A stretch of 34,616 nucleotides of DNA, from positions 1 to 34,616 of the forward strand of contig CAKTPC010000008.1 in the NCBI GenBank assembly GCA_934590505.1. The letters are read 5' to 3'. Shown one piece after another: positions 23,328-31,001 of the stretch; position 1 is the first letter of the stretch; each line of letters begins with the position of its first letter. The notes below the pieces were generated by a model. The model was not told the DNA's origin and did no database searches. It saw only the letters and a program-made list of their open reading frames with translations. A program made the translations under genes and the position numbers. The stretch comes from an uncultured Oscillospiraceae bacterium (lineage in GTDB: Bacteria > Bacillota > Clostridia > Oscillospirales > Oscillospiraceae).

Positions 23328-24500
23328 TCAGAGTCCTTCAAAGTAGGTGCTCGTATGGTCAGCGGGGCGGATATTTGTAAGCGTGCCCTTGTAGTGGCGC
23401 AGATCAATGGGCTGGAAAGGATATTTCAGGCAGTTCTCCTCATTTATCTCAAGACCGAGGCCAACGCCCGTCGGGATGAGGATATTGCCCTTGTCGAACA
23501 CGACGCGCTCATTCGTAAGCTCCTTGCGCCATGAGACGTCAGTAAAGCTTATCTCCAGAATGCGGAAGCCCTGAGTGCTCGCGGCGATATGCAGCGTCGC
23601 GGCGTTCGCAACGGGGCCGCTGGGGTTATGCGGCGCGAGGGCCACATAGTGTGCTTCGCACAGGGCGGCCATCTTCTTGACGGCAGAGATGCCGCCGCAG
23701 TGGCTGATGTCGGGCTGGACGAAGTCCGCGCAGCCGCGCTCCAAGAAGTCGCGCATCTGTGTGAGGGAATAGAGCCGCTCGCCAGCCGCGATGGGAACAG
23801 GGGAGTTCTTGTGCACCTGCGCGAGAGCGTCAAGGCAGTCGGGCGGAGTAGGCTCCTCGAAGAAGTACGGGTCAAAGGGCTTGATTGCGTTTGCAATCTT
23901 TATGCCGGTGGCGATATCGAAGCGGCCATGACCTTCGATGAGCAGATCGACGTCATTGCCGACCGCGCCGCGCACGGCTTCAACGATCTCTATAGAGCGG
24001 CGGAAGTCCGCGTTCTCCATATACATATAGGCCTTGCCGAACGGGTCCCACTTGAGGGCGGTGACGCCCATGTTCTTGGCCTTGACGGCGGCAGCGGCGA
24101 ACTCATCCGCGGTCTTTGCACCGGCAAACCAAGCATTTGCGTACATACGCACACCGTCGCGCACCTTGCCGCCGAGCATTTCATACACCGGCACCCCGGC
24201 GGCCTTGGCCTTGATGTCCCACATGGCCATGTTCACCGCGGAGACGGCGCTCTGGAGCACGGGGCCGACGCGCCAGTAGGAATCGCGGTAAAGCTCATGG
24301 GATATGCGCTCGACCTCGCGCGGGTCCTGCCCGATGAGCACGCGCTTTATATCCTCGATCGCGCCGAGCAGGGCATTTTCCTTATATTCCAGCGTGCCCT
24401 CGCCGATACCTGATATGCCCTCGTCGGTCTCAAGCTTGACAAAAACAAAATTCGTCCGGTAGGTAAAAACGTTGAATGTCTTGATATCTGTGATTTTCAT
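23328..24500 (-). CDS. Mandelate racemase/muconate lactonizing enzyme family dehydratase
   Basis: 390 residues. The barrel carries Lys150 (ALKWDP), Glu189 and His191 (IEGHGRF), Glu215 (FFEEPTPP), Glu241 (AAGERL) and His291 (APHNPSGP). The ligand at position 189 is Glu where the neighbouring DgoD-like protein has Asp. The fold and residues fit an acid-sugar dehydratase or racemase, but the precise substrate is not evident; gluconate-, galactarate- or mannonate-type acids are candidates. It precedes the DgoD-like gene by 13 bases and follows the UlaG-like gene by 15 bases, so all three are co-translated. GGAGG precedes the ATG. Confidence 0.87.
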   Translation of the reverse strand: MKITDIKTFNVFTYRTNFVFVKLETDEGISGIGEGTLEYKENALLGAIEDIKRVLIGQDPREVERISHELYRDSYWRVGPVLQSAVSAVNMAMWDIKAKAAGVPVYEMLGGKVRDGVRMYANAWFAGAKTADEFAAAAVKAKNMGVTALKWDPFGKAYMYMENADFRRSIEIVEAVRGAVGNDVDLLIEGHGRFDIATGIKIANAIKPFDPYFFEEPTPPDCLDALAQVHKNSPVPIAAGERLYSLTQMRDFLERGCADFVQPDISHCGGISAVKKMAALCEAHYVALAPHNPSGPVANAATLHIAASTQGFRILEISFTDVSWRKELTNERVVFDKGNILIPTGVGLGLEINEENCLKYPFQPIDLRHYKGTLTNIRPADHTSTYFEGL

Positions 24501-24515
24501 GGATGTATCCTCCAG

Positions 24516-25223
24516 TTATACTTCAAATTCGGCATAGTGTTCAGGGATAATGATGCGCTGGCCGCCGCCCCGGAACTCCGATATAAACTCATTCACGTCA
24601 CAGCCGTAGGCCTTGAACATATCCCAGTGCATCGGCAGAACGGCCTTCGGCGCAAGGATCGATGTAAGGCGCGCGGCATCGACGGCGTTCATGTTGTAGC
24701 CGCTGCCGTTTATCGGGAGCATCAGGAGATCCGCGCCCTGCGGGTACTCCGACGGGAGACGCTTATGGAACATGGTGTCCCCGGTGTGGCAGACGACCTT
24801 GCCGTCGCCCTCAATGATAACGCCGATGGGGTGCTCATCGCTGTGCGCGGCATAGGTTGAGCTGAAGCGGATGCCGTTAAGCGTTATCTCAATGCCGGGG
24901 TCAAAGAGCATGTAGTTCTCCGGACGGGCATAGCGCGCGCGGAGCGCTGCGAGCACGTTCACCGGCGCGAGCAGCGCGACGGGGCCGTTCGCTGCGAGCA
25001 GTCTGTCGAGCGTACCGAAGTCGGTATGGTCGTCATGGATATGGGTGAGTATCACAATGTCGACGTGGCTTTCAAGAAGCTCATCTTTCATCGGGACCTC
25101 GCGGCGGTAGCTCTCACCTTTTTTATATCTGAGTGTGTCGGAAAGATAGGGATCGATCATAATGACCGTGCCGTTATCCGCGGCCAGACGGAAGCCCGCC
25201 TGACCGAGCCAGCTTATCTTCAT
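24516..25223 (-). CDS. Metallo-beta-lactamase-fold hydrolase, UlaG-like (probable lactonase)
   Basis: 235 residues. The metal site is HIHDDH (His61, His63, Asp65, His66), with Asp149 (CHTGDT) and His199 (MHW) completing it. The sequence resembles the UlaG/UPF0173 group, whose E. coli member opens L-ascorbate-6-phosphate lactone. Placed with two acid-sugar dehydratases and a TRAP transporter, a plausible role is hydrolysis of an aldonolactone to the free acid before dehydration. GAGG precedes the ATG at 25223. It is separated from the TRAP binding-protein gene by a hairpin-rich interval. Confidence 0.85.
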   Translation of the reverse strand: MKISWLGQAGFRLAADNGTVIMIDPYLSDTLRYKKGESYRREVPMKDELLESHVDIVILTHIHDDHTDFGTLDRLLAANGPVALLAPVNVLAALRARYARPENYMLFDPGIEITLNGIRFSSTYAAHSDEHPIGVIIEGDGKVVCHTGDTMFHKRLPSEYPQGADLLMLPINGSGYNMNAVDAARLTSILAPKAVLPMHWDMFKAYGCDVNEFISEFRGGGQRIIIPEHYAEFEV

Positions 25224-25243
25224 ATATATTTCCTCACTTTATC

Positions 25244-25300
25244 TTATATCCTGAACAATGTGCTTTGCGTTAATTACAAAACATATTGTTTAGGATATAA
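25244..25300. repeat. 24-bp imperfect inverted repeat between SBP and lactonase genes
   Basis: Left arm 25244-25267 and right arm 25277-25300 are complementary at 21 of 24 positions around a 9-base AT-rich centre. Two of the three non-matches are G-U on the plus-strand RNA. It overlaps the foot of the neighbouring hairpin by 5 bases, so the two structures exclude each other at their bases. Confidence 0.75.
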
Positions 25301-25327
25301 AGGGCATCCCTTGGGATGCCCTTTATA
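25296..25327 (-). terminator. Hairpin after the SBP gene (partial terminator or mRNA-stability element)
   Basis: A 15-bp perfect stem TATAAAGGGCATCCC/GGGATGCCCTTTATA around a 2-base loop, 14 bases after the TRAP SBP stop on the minus strand. No clean T tract follows, so it may attenuate rather than end transcription into the lactonase and dehydratase genes. Confidence 0.7.
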
Positions 25328-25340
25328 TAGTTCAGATAGA

Positions 25341-26405
25341 TCAGCCGTTGACGATGGCAAGGACCTGATCGAGCAGATCGGTGTAGCCGCCGGCCTCGGC
25401 GCTCTCGCTCCAGAACGGAGTGAAGAGGTCGATGAGAGCCTGCTGGTCGTCAAACTGGGTGATGGTGCAGCCGGCTTCTTCGAGCTTGGTCTGGTAGCCG
25501 GACTCGTTTGCGATAACGGTCTCGTTCAGCTCTTCCTGGCACTGCTTCCAGGTGGAGGTGAAGAGCTCCTGAGTGGCCTCGTCGAGGGAGTTCCACTTAT
25601 CGGCGTTCATGACAGGGCCGATGACGGAGATCATGTGGCGGGACAGGCAGACGTACTTGCCGAGCTCATAGAAGCCCTGAGTGTAGAAGGCTTCGAGACC
25701 GGACTCAACGCCGTCAACAAGGCCGGACTGCATTGCGGTGTAGGCCTCGTTCCAGGGAACGACAGTGGGGCTCATGCCGAGGGTGTTGAAGGTGTTCAGG
25801 TAGAGGTCAGTACCGGGGGAGCGGAGCTTGTAGCCCTTGCAGTCATCAAGGCTGGTGATGGGGGTCTTGGTGATCATGTTGCGGAAGTTGTTCCAAGTCC
25901 AGCCGAAAGCGTGCATATTCAGGGTATCCTCGAGCTGCTGGTCGAGCTGTGCGCCGACTTCGCCGAAGATGACCTTGCCTGCGGTCTCATAGCTGTCATA
26001 CAGGAAAGGCATTGCGGTCAGTGCGAAAGCGGGGACTGCGGAAGAGAGCTGGGAGCAGTCGGCAAGGCACATATCGAGGGTGCCCATCTGGACGGCGTCC
26101 TGAGCGTCGGTCTGGTTGTAGAGGGAAGCGGCGGGGTAGATGTCGATGGTGATCTTGCCGCCGGACTGCTCGTTGATCATGGTCGCCCACTTGGTCAGTG
26201 CCTCGTGGATGGGCTGGTCAACAGCATTGTGGTGGGAGAGTTTCAGGGTCATTTCGGGGTATTCGACTGCTGCGGTGTCAGCTGCAGCGTCGGCTGCGGG
26301 TTCTGCTGCGGGAGCTTCGGTTGCTGCGGGAGCAGCGGACTGGCCGCAGGCGCACAGTGCAAAGCACATAACGAGTGCCAGCACCAGAGCGATGAGTTTC
26401 TTCAT
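25341..26405 (-). CDS. TRAP transporter solute-binding lipoprotein (DctP family), sugar-acid type
   Basis: 354 residues from the ATG at 26405, which has AGGAGG upstream; an in-frame start at 26438 would put charged residues before the signal peptide. The signal peptide MKKLIALVLALVMCFALCAC places lipidated Cys20, nearly identical to the other TRAP SBP here. The mature part carries MTLKLSHHNAVDQPIHEALTKW, and Arg in KGYKLRSPG (about residue 197) is the carboxylate-binding Arg of TRAP SBPs. GLVDGVESGLEAFYTQG is the second conserved block. Expected ligand: an aldonate, uronate or similar acid. Transcribed after dctM. Confidence 0.92.
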   Translation of the reverse strand: MKKLIALVLALVMCFALCACGQSAAPAATEAPAAEPAADAAADTAAVEYPEMTLKLSHHNAVDQPIHEALTKWATMINEQSGGKITIDIYPAASLYNQTDAQDAVQMGTLDMCLADCSQLSSAVPAFALTAMPFLYDSYETAGKVIFGEVGAQLDQQLEDTLNMHAFGWTWNNFRNMITKTPITSLDDCKGYKLRSPGTDLYLNTFNTLGMSPTVVPWNEAYTAMQSGLVDGVESGLEAFYTQGFYELGKYVCLSRHMISVIGPVMNADKWNSLDEATQELFTSTWKQCQEELNETVIANESGYQTKLEEAGCTITQFDDQQALIDLFTPFWSESAEAGGYTDLLDQVLAIVNG

Positions 26406-26475
26406 TTTGGGGTTCCTCCTAAATTTTTTTATGATCACAGAGCGAGTGCTCCGGGATTCCGAATTTGTCCCTCAA

Positions 26476-27747
26476 TCACATCAGAGAGGGAAGCCAGGTG
26501 ACGAGTGCGGGGATGAAGATGACAAGCAGGGTCACGCTGTAGTTGACGGTGATGAACTTGAAGATATTTCTGACGACCTTCTCAAGCGGAGTGTCGGTAA
26601 TGCTCGCGGAGATGTACATGAGCAGGCCGACCGGGGGAGACATGCCGCCCATGTCGAGCGTCAGGATGCAGACCATAGCAAAGTAGATCGGGTCAAAGCC
26701 GTAGGCGGCGATGAGCGGGGTGAAGATAGGCACGAGCATGAGCATCGCAGCGTTGGAGTCGATGAACATACCGGCTATGTAGAGGATGATGCTGATGAAT
26801 ATCAGGATCAGATAGGGGTTGCCGTGGAATACCTGGGATGCGGCGAGCACGACCTTGGAGAGGTTGTAGTTTGTGGCGAGGGTACCGAAGATACCGGCAA
26901 AGACAACAACGATCATGCAGTTGGTCGTGCCGTGGACTGCGTCCTTGAAGCACTCCCAGACGTGCTTGGTGTTCATGGTCTTGCGGATGAAGCCGTAGAT
27001 GATACTGTACACGCAGGCGACGACGCCGGCTTCGGTCGCGGTGGTAGCACCGGAGAGGATGCCGCCGATGATGATGACGGGCATGATGAGTGCGGGCAGC
27101 GCTTTGAGGGTGTCCTGACCGAGAGCCTTCCAGCCGACGAACTTCGACTTGGGTATGCCGGCCCTGCGGGCGTAGATGCCGTTGACGATCATGTAGCCGA
27201 GGGCGATGACAAGACCGGGGATGATACCGGCCATGAACAGCTTGCCGATGGCGATGGATGTGACGCCGGAGTAGAGCACCATCATGATGCTCGGCGGGAT
27301 GATGGGGCCGAGAGCGCCGCAGGAGGAGACGAGGGCGCAGGAGTAGCCGTCGTCATAGCCGTCCTTGCGCATAATGGGGACAAGGATGGAGGCGAGAGCG
27401 GAGGTATCGGCATTCGCAGAACCGGAGACACCCGCCATCACGACGCCGGTGACGATAGTCGCGTGGCCGAGGCCGCCCTTGAAGTGGCCGACAAGGCTCT
27501 TTGCCCAGTTGACAAGGATATCGGTGATACCGGACTTCTCCATCAGGGTACCGGCCAGCATGAAGAAGGGGACTGCCATGAGGGAGAAGGAGTCCATACC
27601 GGTAAAGAGCTTCTGGGGGATGATTATACCGGTGAGCGAGGGGTCAAAGAAAAGAGTAACGACGGCGGAAATGACCATGCCGTAGGCGACGGGCATGCCG
27701 ATGAACAGCAGCAGGAAGAACAGCCCGAAAAGAATACCAAGCATCAT
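26476..27747 (-). CDS. TRAP transporter large permease (DctM family)
   Basis: 423 residues, about 12 helices. Typical motifs: SLMAVPFFMLAGTLMEKSG near 53-71, GVSGSANADTSALASI (about 107-122), CGALGPIIPPSIMMVLYSG and DMGGMSPPVGLLMYISA in the second half. It overlaps the DctQ stop by 4 bases (ATGA), showing translational coupling. With DctQ it forms the Na+-driven channel that accepts substrate from the SBP encoded downstream. Confidence 0.94.
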   Translation of the reverse strand: MMLGILFGLFFLLLFIGMPVAYGMVISAVVTLFFDPSLTGIIIPQKLFTGMDSFSLMAVPFFMLAGTLMEKSGITDILVNWAKSLVGHFKGGLGHATIVTGVVMAGVSGSANADTSALASILVPIMRKDGYDDGYSCALVSSCGALGPIIPPSIMMVLYSGVTSIAIGKLFMAGIIPGLVIALGYMIVNGIYARRAGIPKSKFVGWKALGQDTLKALPALIMPVIIIGGILSGATTATEAGVVACVYSIIYGFIRKTMNTKHVWECFKDAVHGTTNCMIVVVFAGIFGTLATNYNLSKVVLAASQVFHGNPYLILIFISIILYIAGMFIDSNAAMLMLVPIFTPLIAAYGFDPIYFAMVCILTLDMGGMSPPVGLLMYISASITDTPLEKVVRNIFKFITVNYSVTLLVIFIPALVTWLPSLM

Positions 27748-28259
27748 ATCTCTTCACCATCCTTATTCTCGTGAACTATCTTGATAAACAGATTGATAAC
27801 GACCTCGAGCGAGAAGAGCACGAGCAGCACCGCGCCGACCGCCTGAGAGGAGTACATAAAGGAGGCGGGCAGGTGGATGCCGTCAAGGTACTTGTGCGCC
27901 GCATTGAACTTCTGGCACAGCTGGACGGTGTAGGCAAAGTAGAAGCCGCCGAAAGCGCAGATGAGCATGTTGCAGATGAGCCAGGAAATGTCCTGGAACT
28001 TTTTCGGCAGTCGCTTCACGAGAACGTCAAAGCCGAGGTTCTGCTCATGGCGGACGATGATGGGGAAATAGAGCATCAGCATCCAGATGAACAGGTAGCG
28101 GCAGAGCTGCTCGCTCCACCAGATGGGAGAGTTGAGCACGTATCGGGCGATAACGGCGACGAGGGTGATGCCGGTAAAGCCTACGACAAGCGCGCCGCAG
28201 ATGTTCTTGAGGATCTTCTCAAGGACATCAAAGATTTTACCAATTGCTTTCAAGATCAT
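27744..28259 (-). CDS. TRAP transporter small membrane subunit (DctQ family)
   Basis: 171 residues from the ATG at 28259; GGAGG is only 2 bases ahead of it, so the TTG at 28253 (8 bases away) is a real alternative. Four membrane helices are visible; LNSPIWWSEQLCRYLFIWMLMLYF is the DctQ core and RHEQNLGFDVLV the following amphipathic loop. It forms the permease with DctM and is the first gene of the leftward transporter/dehydratase operon. Confidence 0.9.
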   Translation of the reverse strand: MILKAIGKIFDVLEKILKNICGALVVGFTGITLVAVIARYVLNSPIWWSEQLCRYLFIWMLMLYFPIIVRHEQNLGFDVLVKRLPKKFQDISWLICNMLICAFGGFYFAYTVQLCQKFNAAHKYLDGIHLPASFMYSSQAVGAVLLVLFSLEVVINLFIKIVHENKDGEEI

Positions 28260-28300
28260 TACCTCCACTTGCGTTTATTTGTGTATGTGCAAAGCAATTT

Positions 28301-28348
28301 TGATATTTGATATTTAAGACGCATTTAAAAATGTGATATTTGATATTT
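28301..28348. promoter_or_regulatory. Two TGATATT-heptad operator elements before the TRAP operon
   Basis: TGATATTTGATATTT occurs at 28301-28315 and again at 28334-28348, 33 bp apart (about three helical turns). Each consists of two tandem TGATATT heptads. The same element occurs beyond the GntR gene, so these are proposed GntR-family operators. Confidence 0.65.
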
Positions 28349-28374
28349 TAATGCCAAAGAAACAAAACTACCAA
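28345..28374 (-). promoter_or_regulatory. Promoter of the sugar-acid TRAP operon
   Basis: Minus strand: -35 TTGGTA (28374-28369), 18-bp spacer, -10 TAAAAT (28350-28345). One TGATATT repeat element overlaps the -10, consistent with repression. Confidence 0.6.
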
Positions 28375-28414
28375 TTCTGTCTACAATGAAATAGCTGGAG
28401 CCGAGGCTTCAAAG

Positions 28415-29074
28415 CTACCCGGCGTATACCTTCAGGAAGTTCTCCATCGCGTGGCCGACGTGCTTGTCGACAGCGGCCTTGATGGCAAGCGTGTCCTTCT
28501 TTTCGAGTGCGGCGATAAGCTCCGTATGCTCGCTGTACACTGCCTGTACGCGCACGATGCTGGGCATATAGCTTTTGCGCAGGGCGCGGATAAGCATATG
28601 GTAATAACGGTATAGTTCGATAGCTTTCGAGTTGCCGCCGCGGGACATTATCAGCCCGTGGAATTTCGTGTTCAGGTCTATATAGCCGGTGCTCAGCGTC
28701 TGACCGGCGGCGATAAGGCCGATCTCCTCATTGACGGTTTTCAGCTCGTCAATAAGCTCGTTGTCTATATAAGGCAGGGCGGATTCGTAAATAAGGCACT
28801 CCAGCGCGCGGAGCAGACCGTAAATCTCCCTGACAAAGGTCTCGTCAATGCACAGAACGGTCGCGCCCTTGTAGGCGTTGATCTCCAGCAGCTTCTCACC
28901 CTCGAGCGTTCTGAAGGCTTCACGCACGGGCATGTTGCTCGTACCGTAGCGCTCGGAGATCTCTTTTATAGTGATGCGGCTGCCGGCTTCGATCTTCTTG
29001 CTGATTATATCCTCGCGCAGACGCTCGGTGACCTTGGAGGCAACCGTGCCTTCAAAGACTATTTTCTCTGCCAT
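28415..29074 (-). CDS. GntR-family regulator with FCD domain
   Basis: 219 residues. The winged helix spans about 10-75 (VTERLREDIISKKIEAGSRITIKEISERYGTSNMPVREAFRTLEGEKLLE), with the typical SNMPVREAFRTLEGEKLL recognition region. The C-terminal FCD domain is all helical and includes the metal-ligand pattern with NTKFHGLI (about 142-149) and EHTELIAALEKKD...HV. FCD regulators respond to small carboxylates and often govern aldonate, hexuronate or lactate catabolism. It lies upstream of and collinear with the TRAP operon and divergent from the epimerase-like gene, and the TGATATT elements flank it on both sides. Confidence 0.93.
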   Translation of the reverse strand: MAEKIVFEGTVASKVTERLREDIISKKIEAGSRITIKEISERYGTSNMPVREAFRTLEGEKLLEINAYKGATVLCIDETFVREIYGLLRALECLIYESALPYIDNELIDELKTVNEEIGLIAAGQTLSTGYIDLNTKFHGLIMSRGGNSKAIELYRYYHMLIRALRKSYMPSIVRVQAVYSEHTELIAALEKKDTLAIKAAVDKHVGHAMENFLKVYAG

Positions 29075-29126
29075 AATGACCGCTCCGTGTTCCGTATTTT
29101 GCCGCGTAATTCATTCTTCGTTCACA

Positions 29127-29155
29127 ATATTATCAAGCGCGCGGCGGATTGTCAA
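29127..29155 (-). promoter_or_regulatory. Promoter of the GntR gene
   Basis: Minus strand: perfect -35 TTGACA (29155-29150), 17-bp spacer, -10 TAATAT (29132-29127). Leader about 45 bases. Confidence 0.78.
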
Positions 29156-29173
29156 TAGACTTTTTCACGGAAA

Positions 29174-29194
29174 TGATATTTGATATTTGACATT
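29174..29194. promoter_or_regulatory. Triple TGATATT heptad operator between divergent genes
   Basis: Three tandem heptads, TGATATT, TGATATT and TGACATT, occupy 29174-29194. The third supplies the -35 TTGACA of the rightward promoter, and the array lies just upstream of the -35 of the GntR gene. Confidence 0.65.
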
Positions 29195-29215
29195 TTAGAC
29201 AATCGATGTTACCAT
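29187..29215 (+). promoter_or_regulatory. Promoter of the epimerase-like/SDR unit
   Basis: Perfect -35 TTGACA (29187-29192), 17-bp spacer, -10 TACCAT (29210-29215). Confidence 0.6.
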
Positions 29216-29309
29216 GAGGCCAGATAACACAAGGAGTCTTGTGCAGCGTGCATAAAAAATCTGCCGGAACTTTGGCGAAAGTGCCCGGCGCTCGGGAGTG
29301 ATAAGTGCA

Positions 29310-30188
29310 ATGGAAAAATCGGTTATTATTGACAACGGAAGCATCAAAGCTAATATCCTGCTGCCCGGCTGGGGTTATGACCGTTCGCGCTACGACTGGG
29401 GCGGCATGGTCGAGCAGGTGTGGCACAAGGGACATACCTTCCTCTCCAAGGAGCTCAACAGCAGCGGTGGAGTAGGGCTCGGCGGCGTGGGGCTCGTGAA
29501 CGTGTTCGAGTGGCGCGATACGGCGCTTTATGACAGCGCCTCGGTTGCGGACTATTTCCCGCTGCCCGGCGTGGGCCTGCTCAAAAAGACGGACACCTCG
29601 CCGTTCCTGTTCACGAAGGATTACCCGACCGTGCCGTTTGAACATGCGGTCGAGACGGGGGAGAACTTTGTGAAGATCAGGACGCTGCCGCACCTATGCT
29701 GCGGCGTTGCGATGGACATGGAGAAGATATACACCCTTGAGGGGAACACCCTGCACATGGACATTACGGTCAAAAACGTCGGCCCAAAGGCCATACACGC
29801 GACTGAGTTTTCCCACAACTTCTTTGATTTTGACGGCGGCGTGATAAACTCCGATTACCGCTTGTCCTTCCCCTATACCATCGAGCCGAAGCTGCGCCGC
29901 GGCGAGCTTATCATCGAGCGCGACGCTTACCGCCTCGGCGAGTTCGATGGGCCGACCGAGTCCAGCGCGTTCTGGATCCGCGGCTGGGATGGGCTCAAGA
30001 GCCACTGGATGAAGCTTGAGAACACAGTAAAGGGTATGAGCGTGCTCATCGAGGACGGAGTCCCAGTCTGCAATTTCTATAGCTGGAACAACTTCAACGC
30101 CTTCTGCCCTGAGGTATTCGCGCCCATCGACCTTGAAAGCGGAGAGAGCATGAGCTACCGCCGCAGCTATACATTTGAAGCAAAGTAA
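29310..30188 (+). CDS. Aldose 1-epimerase/galactose mutarotase-like protein
   Basis: 292 residues from the ATG at 29310; an in-frame GTG at 29298 abuts GGGAG and is less likely. The beta-sandwich pattern of the galactose mutarotase-like superfamily is visible: VNVFEWRDTALYDSAS, the HATEFSHNFFDFDGG segment with a His-rich pocket, and the closing SGESMSYRRSYTFEAK strands. The family acts on pyranose or modified sugars; some members have no proven mutarotase activity. It is divergent from the GntR gene and followed 45 bases later by an SDR gene in the same regulon, so a role in preparing the sugar or sugar lactone for oxidation is a reasonable inference. No signal peptide. Confidence 0.75.
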   Translation: MEKSVIIDNGSIKANILLPGWGYDRSRYDWGGMVEQVWHKGHTFLSKELNSSGGVGLGGVGLVNVFEWRDTALYDSASVADYFPLPGVGLLKKTDTSPFLFTKDYPTVPFEHAVETGENFVKIRTLPHLCCGVAMDMEKIYTLEGNTLHMDITVKNVGPKAIHATEFSHNFFDFDGGVINSDYRLSFPYTIEPKLRRGELIIERDAYRLGEFDGPTESSAFWIRGWDGLKSHWMKLENTVKGMSVLIEDGVPVCNFYSWNNFNAFCPEVFAPIDLESGESMSYRRSYTFEAK

Positions 30189-30233
30189 GAAGTAATATAA
30201 ACGATAGAAAACAATAGAAAGGAAACTTACATC

Positions 30234-30998
30234 ATGGCAAAGATCGCATTGGTCACAGGCGCCGGTCACGGTATCGGCAAGGGCGAGGCCATTGAGCTTG
30301 CAAAGGCGGGGTACGACGTCTGCATCAGCTATTGCGGAAGCGAGGAGCAGGCGAAGGACACGGTGGAAAAAGTCCGCGCGCTCGGCAGAAGATCAATGGC
30401 CATAAAGGCTGACCTCACAAGGCTTGACGATATCGACCCGATGTTCGATACGCTAGAGCGGGAGTTCGGGAACATTGACGTGCTGGTAAACAACGCGGGC
30501 ATCACGAAGTTCATGCCCTTCCTTGAAGTCTCGCATGAGATGTTCGACACCATCACGAACGTCGACCTGCGCGGCACGTTCTTCTGCGCACAGCGCGCGG
30601 CGAAGGACATGATCCGCCACGGCACGCGCGGCTGCATCATAAACACCAGCAGCGTCCACCGCAGCACGAACTACCCCAAGGCCAGCGTATACGGCCCGGC
30701 AAAGGCCGCGGTCTATAAGCTCACGCAGCACATGGCGCTTGAGCTTGCGCCCTACGGGATAAGGGTCAACAGCGTGTCCCCGGGATATATTAAGGTGACT
30801 GACCCGAATATCGTCACCGACAGGGAGAAAATGCTTGTCTCCCGCATCCCGGCGCAGCGCACTGGTCAGCCTGAGGAGATTGCCGCGGCGGTGCTTTACC
30901 TCATCTCGGACGCTGCCAAGTACGTCACCGGCAGCGACATAACAGTCGACGGCGGACAGCTTCTGCCATCCGCCGTGGATAATACGTATTTTAAATAA
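30234..30998 (+). CDS. Short-chain dehydrogenase/reductase
   Basis: 254 residues. TGAGHGIGKGEA (8-19) is the NAD(P) loop, NNAGITKF (about 87-94) follows, catalytic Ser in NTSSVHRS and YGPAK (about 157-161), with the usual DGGQLLPS near the end. It is probably an aldose, lactone-forming or sugar-acid dehydrogenase given the epimerase-like neighbour and GntR regulator. AAGGAAAC precedes the ATG. Its stop is just 3 bases from the stop of the convergent IclR gene. Confidence 0.9.
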   Translation: MAKIALVTGAGHGIGKGEAIELAKAGYDVCISYCGSEEQAKDTVEKVRALGRRSMAIKADLTRLDDIDPMFDTLEREFGNIDVLVNNAGITKFMPFLEVSHEMFDTITNVDLRGTFFCAQRAAKDMIRHGTRGCIINTSSVHRSTNYPKASVYGPAKAAVYKLTQHMALELAPYGIRVNSVSPGYIKVTDPNIVTDREKMLVSRIPAQRTGQPEEIAAAVLYLISDAAKYVTGSDITVDGGQLLPSAVDNTYFK

Positions 30999-31001
30999 GC
31001 C

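Noticed and set aside
25244..25300. The inverted repeat as ends of a small mobile element (MITE)
   Set aside because: The whole dyad is 57 bp with a 9-base centre and no target-site duplication, and no second copy occurs in the window; an RNA or operator structure is simpler.
26140..27774. A 544-codon frame on the plus strand rich in Asp, Glu, His and Gly
   Set aside because: It is antisense to the DctM and SBP genes; its composition is the mirror of hydrophobic membrane codons.
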